DNA from: Pelargonium cotyledonis
Lineage: Eukaryota; Streptophyta; Magnoliopsida; Geraniales; Geraniaceae
Length of the DNA: 20,837 bases
Direction: 5' to 3'
NCBI GenBank assembly: GCA_036897625.1
Contig: JAYMTA010001270.1
Span: 1 to 20,837, forward strand
Shown here: positions 8,094 through 17,000 of the stretch, in pieces
Position numbering within the stretch: the stretch's first letter is position 1
How the letters are laid out: every line of letters begins with the position of its first letter
Position numbers and translations under genes: made by a program
The notes under the pieces: model-generated
What the model saw: only the letters and a program-made list of their open reading frames with translations
The model's database searches: none
What the model was told of the DNA's origin: nothing

Positions 8094-11000
8094 ATGGCTT
8101 TGAAGCTGAAACTGCTCTCTCCTCTGTGTCAACCAAACACCAAGCCCTTCACTTTCCTGTCGAACAAACCGAGACCCATTTCACGTCCGACCTCCCTTTT
8201 CCTGGGTCGATCAGAAAGTCTCCCTTTTTCGCTTTCACGAGGAAGAAAAATGGTGTTCAACTGCGTCAAAGTGGAGGAGACGAATGTTCCGGAGACTTCT
8301 GGAAGCGAGTGGGGGAAGGTTTCTGCAGTGTTGTTTGACATGGATGGAGTGCTCTGCAACAGTGAAGAGTCTTCCAGAATGGCGGGAGTCGACGTTTTTG
8401 CCGAGATGGGCGTGGAAGTTACTGTCGATGATTTTGTGCCTTTCATGGGAACTGGTAATATTATGAACCCAACTGTTCAAATGTGTTGATTAGTGATTCA
8501 CATGTTGAAACCCAAAATGTGTTTAGCAGTTCAAAGAACAATGGTTAGCATGGATCTACCTTTAAAGGAGAATCTTCATATGACGTCATCATGTTAACCA
8601 TGGGGACAAGGATAGTATTGTCCTATGATCACCATTTTCTTAACATATATTATAATTCTTCAAATTGATTTTCTTGTATAACTTGTTAGTATGTAGTAAC
8701 ATTGCCATGGACTAGTGTCCTACATTTTGATATACACTGTTTTGACATGAAAACTTTGCTTTCCCCCTCTGTTTTGGACTTCTATAATCTATATGCATTG
8801 TACCAGGTGAAGCTAAATTTTTAGGGGGTGTAGCTTCTGTTAAGGGAGTTAAGGATTTCAATCCTGAAGAAGCGAAGAAGAGGTTCTTTGAGATATATCT
8901 AGATAAGGTTATTGTCTCTATCATACTATTTATAGTTTTGTTTGGACATGTCATATGATGAGTAAAGATGTTCATGATGTGTTACTTTTACTTACAAAAT
9001 TGTCAATAGTCATTAAAATTTCTCCACCTCTTGTAGTATGCCAAACCAAATTCTGGAATAGGATTCCCTGGTGCCCTTGAGCTCATTACTGAGGTATGCA
9101 GGCCCATGAACCACTAGAGATATAAATTAAGTGTCATGTTGGTGTACTTAGTGATGATTAGATAATGCAATTCCGCTGCATTACAGTGTAAAAGCAAAGG
9201 CCTGAAAGTTGCTGTTGCATCTAGTGCTGATCGTATCAAGGTTGATGCAAACTTAGCAGCTGCTGGTTTACCATTGTCTTTGTAAGTTAATGCGATCATG
9301 TGCTTTGTTTCTTTAATTCATGATTTGGATCAACTATCTCTGTATCCAGTATCTACTATATAATTTTTTTTCCCTTCACAATTTGCTACAATGATCACTA
9401 AGATGCAAATCATGCAATGAGGGTTGTGTTAGCATAATCAAAATTTGACCATCTTTGAGAATGCACTACACTTTGAACATAGTTTCATTCATAATTCAAA
9501 TTGAATTCTGGCCAGTCTTGAAGTGAATTTTATACTATCGAGTATTGAACTCACGGCACTAAAGTTGTTACCAATTATGGAAGGATCTGTTTGTTTTGTC
9601 TAATTTTCAGCTTTTGTGGTAAAATTCAATTATCCTTCTTGAGCCACCGTTCGTAGTCAAATATAATCTATGTTACATGGCTGAAAGAGAAATAAACCCA
9701 CCCATATATGATATAATTATCATGCATGGCGTGTAACCTAATAGTAAACAAGGAAGAAGTTGGTTCTGCAAAATCATTTTAGCAATTAATCCCATTTTAT
9801 GTGCATAAAAAAAAATACATATTGATCTGGCAAGTTGTTGTCAAACACATTTTAGAAGGATTATGGTAAAAAGGGAAGTTAAAATAGAGATATAAAAAAA
9901 AAATTAACTTTATGTCTAATTATGTTCTGTAACACGTCATTGGTCATGAGACTTTATTTTCAGTTTGAACAACTTTTATCATTTTAGGAGACAATAAAAA
10001 TAGTGTAATATTACAAGATAAGCTGAAAAAACATTATAGTATGTAAATGTGCATACTGATGTTTCCTCAAATTCCTGAGTGATGCATGTGTATAACATTA
10101 AGTGCAGTAATCCAAGAGAAAGGATTGGAGGCCAAAAACTAAATCCTTACCCAAATGTTCTTTTTGGAGATCTGACTTAATGAATTGTACTTTTTGGTTC
10201 CTGTTATTTAGTTAGTTTCTGTTTATCAGGTTCGATGCTATTGTATCAGCAGATGCTTTTGAGAATCTGAAACCTGCTCCTGATATCTTTTTGGCGGCAT
10301 CAAGGATATTAGATGTGCCACCAAGTGAGGTATATAGCGTATTCTGCAATTTAAAGTTGTTATCGGCATCAGTAGTGAAGAATAATATAGTTTGGACTTT
10401 GAGTTGCTTTACATCACTGGCTTTGTGATAATTGCTGTAGTTTTCCATTTTTTTGCAACTCCTTTCTGAAAATATAAATATCTTAGTTTCAGTGCAAAAC
10501 AAGGTCAGAATAGATACAATTAATTTTTATACTTGCATCTCTATTGAAGACTATAGAGGCAATGATTTACTTTTAGTAATATAAAATTCTCCAGGTGTTC
10601 AACAAATTTTGTCAAATAAGTTGCTCAATCACTTTTTAGTTTTTACCACCTATCTTTTGTTTTTCAATAATTATACCCTAGTTTTTCTTTTTCCAGCACT
10701 TCAGTCATTTGTGTTGGGGAACTTCCACAGAGGATTGATGATTGTTTTACTAGGAAATTTTCGATTCAGAAAAACTACAATAAAATATAAATTTTACATG
10801 TACTTTTTCCATGACATGAATATTTTGTACTATTGGAAGTAATTCATGGGTATTTTCTCGTAGTGTATTGTCATTGAAGATGCTCTAGCTGGAGTGCAGG
10901 CAGCAAATGCTGCTCAGATGAGGTAAGTGTCTACATGATGTCAGTCAAATATCCATGGTAAATTGGTTCATATGCTCATGTCTATTTATGAGAATGGTAT

Positions 11001-14000
11001 GAATTAGTGTCAAATCCTACTGAATCGTAGGATCCTTTTTTTATGCAGAAAATGATTTCCGATGGACAAAAGTGTTTGTGTGGGAAAACATTTTCGAAAA
11101 CATTGTTTGCTGACCGCCATATATAAGATTGGCACTGGAAAATTTTCCAAAATGTTATGTAAAATTTTATGAATAGACTTTTCTGACTAAGATGCTTTCC
11201 ATGATATGCCAAACAGCAGAAAACATGTAATTTTGTTTTATCTATGTTATTTTCCATGAAACAAAAGATTTCCTAAATGGATTTCTTTCCTTTTTTCCTT
11301 ATATTGCATATTTGCATAGTCATATATGTTGTTTGTGTGTTTATCTTTTCTGTTATTCTTCTTCCTCCTTCACCCTTCCCTTTTGGATCTTCTGGTCCTG
11401 GATATACTTTGGTTGTGTTATTTAATATTGAGCTACGTATGTGGCTTGCTCTTTCACTACTAAATGGTCACAACTTTGTTAGTAGGGTTTCTTTTGCACC
11501 TTTATATATAGCTCATTTCTTTCATATTTAATTCAGGCGAGACTTTATTTCATCACCACTTTCAACAAGTTGAAAAGTGACCATTTCTGTTGCTTGCAGA
11601 TGTATTGCCGTAACAACTACACTGTCAGAAGAAACGTTGAACACAGCTGGTCCATTGCTAGTCAGAAATGAGATAGGAAGTGTTTCACTTGATGATATTC
11701 TCAGCGGTGGTTCAGGTTCCCATAGTATGTAGTCCTGGGAAATTGCTTCATATTTCTTTTTGTATGATTAATAATGTAAAACGGCGAACCTACAATTATG
11801 TCATATTTTGAGAACTATTAGACCTTTTCTTGTGTAATGCGGACCATATGTATGGCTTTTTTTTCTTCTTTAATGCTTAAATGCACCATTTATGTCAATA
11901 AGTTGCTTTTACTATCTTTGGTATTTTAAGTGAGATGTTGCACTTAATAGTTTTGATACTCGTAGCAACTTATTACTAGGAAGTAATTAAGAATGTCTTA
12001 ATTTCTTTTTCAATCTTTTTTTTTTTTTTTTTTTTTTTTTTGGTTTTTGCTGAATATTTTCTGGCACAATGAGCTCTGGTTAAAACATACTATTGCAGCA
12101 GGTGAGAAGAGAATAGAGGAAACTCAGATTTTTAGTAGTTCTCCACAAACTTCACCAGTAAACTCAGAAGGAAGAACATATAATGGGACAATGCTGGATA
12201 CAAATGCTATCACTAAGGAGGTATCCTCAAATGGGGGGTAAGTTTAATACTGAGAATTCTGTATTCTGTCTGTTCTCCTAATCGAATTGTCTTATTAAAC
12301 GTCTTTTAATTCATTTATTGGAACATTTTGGTCTATAAGATTATCACTTTGTCCCCAAACTAATAAAACTGCAATGTGTGTTCAAAAAAATAAAATAAAA
12401 CTGCAATGTAAGTATACATATAGGATTGCAACTTAAATGTCTTGGATGATTGACATTATAGGCTTGCAACTTTCTTAATATCTGAAGCTGTATTAATGGG
12501 AAGCAATGCTGAGATTTTTCAGTAAGGCAAAGCAATGAAAAGTACAAAAATCTAATATTGGACCGGGGAAGATCAAAATAGAAATATTATATTAAATAGA
12601 ACATTCTCACATAATACTCTTTACAATATTACCGTATATTATCATTTAAATTGTTTTATTTAAACTTTCATTTATAGACTACATGAAAGAGAAAATATAG
12701 TAAGGATGACAGGTTACCACTTCACACTGACAACTGCTTTTTTGCTCTGTCTCTCTGTGCCCATACACGTATTAACCTTGTTAATGAAGAACAAAAACCT
12801 AAATTTTACTAGAATAATTAGTTAGGAAATAGCTGCAATACAATGGAACTGCAAGGAAACCCAGAATAATAAACTTATTGTTCTCTGGATTATCCATATA
12901 CGTATTATCACTTCTGATCTAACCTATATTTCCTTGATGTACTGGATCTTATGACGCTCTAATCTCCCATTATATGATGTCAGCTCATTGAGTAAAACTA
13001 TACTGTTACCAATAAGTTTATATGCTGGTTATGGTCCATTGCTATAGTATCTTGTTTAAATGTCACAAATATATGGAGCACTTCTACTTTTAGGAATTAA
13101 TTCGTATGAAGGGTTCATGTTGGGTACCAGAGAATTATATCTAGGAGACATGGGTAAGAAAGTACACAACTAATTTGTTCTAATAACTGAATAGAGTTTT
13201 AAAGTTAACAGCTCTGGACTCCCAAGTGATGAAAAATATGTTCACTTTTATCGTATTTGGGAGTGTAATTTCTAAGGATCTGGATTTCAGAGCACTTCCT
13301 TATCTATTTCATACGGTTAGTATTTGTGACCCATTTCATTTCCGATAAAATGAAGAGTCTTTTTCTAACATCAATAGTTCAGTGTGAGGTTGCAGAAATA
13401 ATTTATTGACAGGTTGCAGGGTTCTCGGCGAGATGTATTGAGATATGGAAGTCTGGCAATTTCTTTATCTTGCCTTGCCTTTACTATCTCAAATTGGAAG
13501 GTATTACTGAATAAGCAGATACATTCAGAAGGATATGATTAAATTTATCCTGATTTCATCTTTTGAGTGAATGAAATATATGATAATGTTTAATCTCGTT
13601 ATCATTTCAATCCAGTAATATACATGTGATTTCAATGCCTTGCAGGCTATGCAATATACATCTCCTAAAGCTATTTGGAATCTGTTTTTTGGAGTCAACC
13701 GTCCATCTTTTGGGGATAATGGTACTGTTACATGTCCTGGAATATGGTAGGAAGTCCTGCTAAATAGACAGTAAAAGTCACTATCTAACTGTCTTCTAAC
13801 GGTTATAGGTGAATCACGAAATGAGAGAATCAAACAATTTGTGAACTATATCTCTGATCTGGAAACCAAGTTAGTACAATTTTTTCATCTTCTTCCTTTT
13901 TACTTCAGTACTTGTAACATATTTAATGTAATGGCTTCCTAGGAAATCTATGCGTAATTTTTTTTGTGTGTTTCAACTTTCATTGTGTAAGGGGAAGTGC

Positions 14001-17000
14001 TCCAATTGTGCCAGAATTCCCTTCAAAACTTGATTGGCTGAATACGGCCCCCCTTCAGTTTCGCAGGGTAACTACCATAAAACTTGAATTTCTATGATAT
14101 GTGTATGCATTGCAAAAGTGATCTGCATTGATTATGGCCTTGTTAGTGATGCATAAAATATCTTTATTTCTAACAAGAAACTTACAACTAACAAACTTTT
14201 AGTCTCCATGAGCTTCTAATATTTTAAGTATTTAACAAAGTGCAATAATCTAAACCAATGACAAGCACACAGCGGTAATTATTATATAATATTTAAAAAT
14301 AATGCTTTTGAAAAGATTACTAAAAGAGCATTATTTAGTATGGCCAAATTTTTGGGTAGTTATATCTCCTTACACCTTTAGCTACCAAGCAGTCTGTTTA
14401 AAAAGAGTTCCTGAGGTGCGAGGGGCATAGTTGAGCCTCAAAAACCTTGAGGCGAGGCGACTTCATAGAGGCACACTGCTGTGATGGAGACAACCTTAAC
14501 CTGTGCGTAAGTTGGAGAGGTAAGATAAATCCAATTAGGAAAACATATGCTAACACCAACAACATAAGCAAACTACATTCAAATTTAATAACAAAGGAAG
14601 AACAAGCATTAAAGCAAAGATTTATTTTATCAATAATTATTTACATATTAGATGATATGGCTTTTAGTTTTATCTTCTCAATAATTATTTACATATTTTG
14701 GTAATTGTTGAAGTGGGTAAAGTCTAACATTGTATAAATATGAAAAAAGTGAGCTATACTATGTATAAAGGTGCAAGCAGAACCCCTCTTGACCTTAGTA
14801 TGCAAGCCAAGCCATTATATGTAGTCTAATTATTGAAGTTTCCCATATTATCATAGCAGGTTTTGATCCTGATGTGTGGAAGAAAATACCTACACGTGAG
14901 GGGGAGTTCCAATTTAAAAGGTCTCCGATTGTGCACGTGTTGTGTCCACGGATCAAACGAAAATGTGAGGCTTGCGTGTGAGGGAGAGTGTTGAAGTGAG
15001 TAAAGTCTCACATCGGGTAAATATGAAAAAAAATGAGCTATATATAATGGTGAAAGCCAAACCCTACTAATTCGGTTGACCTTTTAGTACGCAAGCCCAA
15101 GCCATTATATGTTTATATTTATAATATTTTAAATTATACTTTTAAAGTTGTCTCACTTCGTTGATACACACCCCTAGGCTCTAGCAGATTCTAGCGCCTC
15201 AAATGCATCTCACACTTTTTAAAACACGTCAAACAATAAAATGCTAGTCGTTCCTAAGGTGAAATTCTATTTAATACTAGAAATGTCTTACTTTCGGAAA
15301 GTTACTATCATTTTATTATGTAATATAAAAGAACTAATTTTAAGTGAAATTAGAAGTATGATTTAGCTTTACTTTTGAAATGTTCCAACCTTATTGGGCA
15401 GGATCTCAAAGGAAAAGTGGTTGTACTGGATTTTTGGACCTATTGCTGTATCAATTGCATGCATGTTTTGCCAGATCTAGAGTATCTGGAGAAAAAGTAC
15501 AAAGATAAGCCGGTAACATCCTTTTTCTTCATTCAGTTATCTAAAATTCCCGTTCTGTAAATATCATATCCTTGCTAGCTGGCTTGTACTTTTATTGAAT
15601 TGCTGATAATGAAGTTAATCAACTTTATGCGCTTTGATGCCATATTTTTCTTTTATTATAAACATGATTACAACCTTAGGTCAATCTTTGAATTCTAATT
15701 ATCACAAAAGAAACAAGTATAGCATAATTAACTGGTTTAGACTCTTAATGGCCTCACACAGATAGCTGTGCTGCTTCCAAGCTCTTTCCGGAGGGTGTCA
15801 ATGATTTCCTTCTTCAATTGTGCTCTTGCCTCAGCCATTACCCGTGGCACAATGTTGGAATATAGAGTATTCAGGATCACATAGACTATTCTAAACCTGT
15901 TGCTTATGGACAATCTTGTATTGGTTTATTAAATGCTTGGCATCATAGGCCAGTGAGGGTACAGTACAACTAAATATTGTGCTGAAGTGGGTGATCAAGT
16001 AAAAATATAAAATTAAGAATTGGCTTATAAATGTGGAAGACCAAACCTTACTAATAAGGTTGACATTTTAGTAGTGGAAGACCAAACCATTATATGTAGC
16101 CATTATTAAAATTTAACATGATATCAAAGTTGGTTATGATCTAGGGCAGGGCCTGATTGTGTTGTCTCCCCCTGTGGTCTCCGACCTGCTTGAAGGACAT
16201 GCCTGAAGTGGCCTACGTGTAGAAGAAAAATACTTGCATGTGAGGGGAGTGCCGATTCAAAAAGGCCTCCGATTGGGCATGTGTCGAGCCCACCAATAAA
16301 AAAAAAATGCGTGGCTTGCACGTGAGGGGAGTGTTGAAGTGTGATAAAGTCTCCAATTGGAAAAATAACATTAAGAAGCTACATATAAATGTGGAAGTCA
16401 AACCTTACTAGTAAGGTTGGCCTTTTGGTTGTGAAAACCCAAATCATTATACGTAGCCCATTAAAATTTATGATATTAAAACATTAAGTTCCACAAAATA
16501 AAATCACCACAAACAAAGCAGAGAACAAGTGAAATTAGGGAAAGTACTCTCGTAGAGTTGTAGTCAAAGCTTCATGTAATGAATCTTTTCTAATGAAATT
16601 TGCTTTTGTTCCAGTCCTACTGCTTGCTATTGTACTTAATTGATTGCACAAATTTTGAAACTATGGTTCCAGATGTAGTTGTTTTGTGAATTTATTTTGT
16701 CCAGTTCACTGTTGTTGGAGTGCACTCTGCAAAGTTTGATAATGAGAAAGATCTGGAAGCCATTCGAAATGCTGTTTTGCGCTATGACATCACTCACCCA
16801 GTAAGTCTAATGTTTGAAACTTGATTTAAGCAAAAGTTTGATTTTTAATGAAGTATTTGTCTTTTATTTATGCAAGTGTTGGGTAATAAGCTGTCTTTTG
16901 TCACAATATTGATCATCTTTCTCTCCCTTCATTCGGATTTGGGTATATGAAGAGCTAGAATTCTTTTGACAATTATAATGATTGGAATTTGGGAATGATT

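Larger units (their letters stand above)
8094..11724 (+). other. SOQ1: SOQ1 exons 1-7: transit peptide and HAD-like hydrolase domain
   Basis: After a transit peptide of about 50-60 residues comes a HAD domain of the beta-phosphoglucomutase-like subfamily. Motif I is [13 protein letters not shown] with D82 and D84 as nucleophile and acid/base. Motif II is VAVASSADR (exon 4). Motif III is the Lys in [10 protein letters not shown] (exon 5). Motif IV is [14 protein letters not shown] (exon 6), with its acidic pair reduced to ED. All catalytic positions are present, so hydrolase activity is possible; the substrate is not evident. This part is expected in the stroma. Confidence 0.9.

Noticed and set aside
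11717..11724. Alternative end of SOQ1 exon 7 at TCAG/GTTCCC
   Set aside because: It would be frame-compatible, but GTTCCC is a poor donor. GTATGT at 11725 is strong and keeps the frame with exon 8.
14706..15128. Cassandra-type TRIM
   Set aside because: The LTRs carry no 5S rRNA-like promoter sequence.
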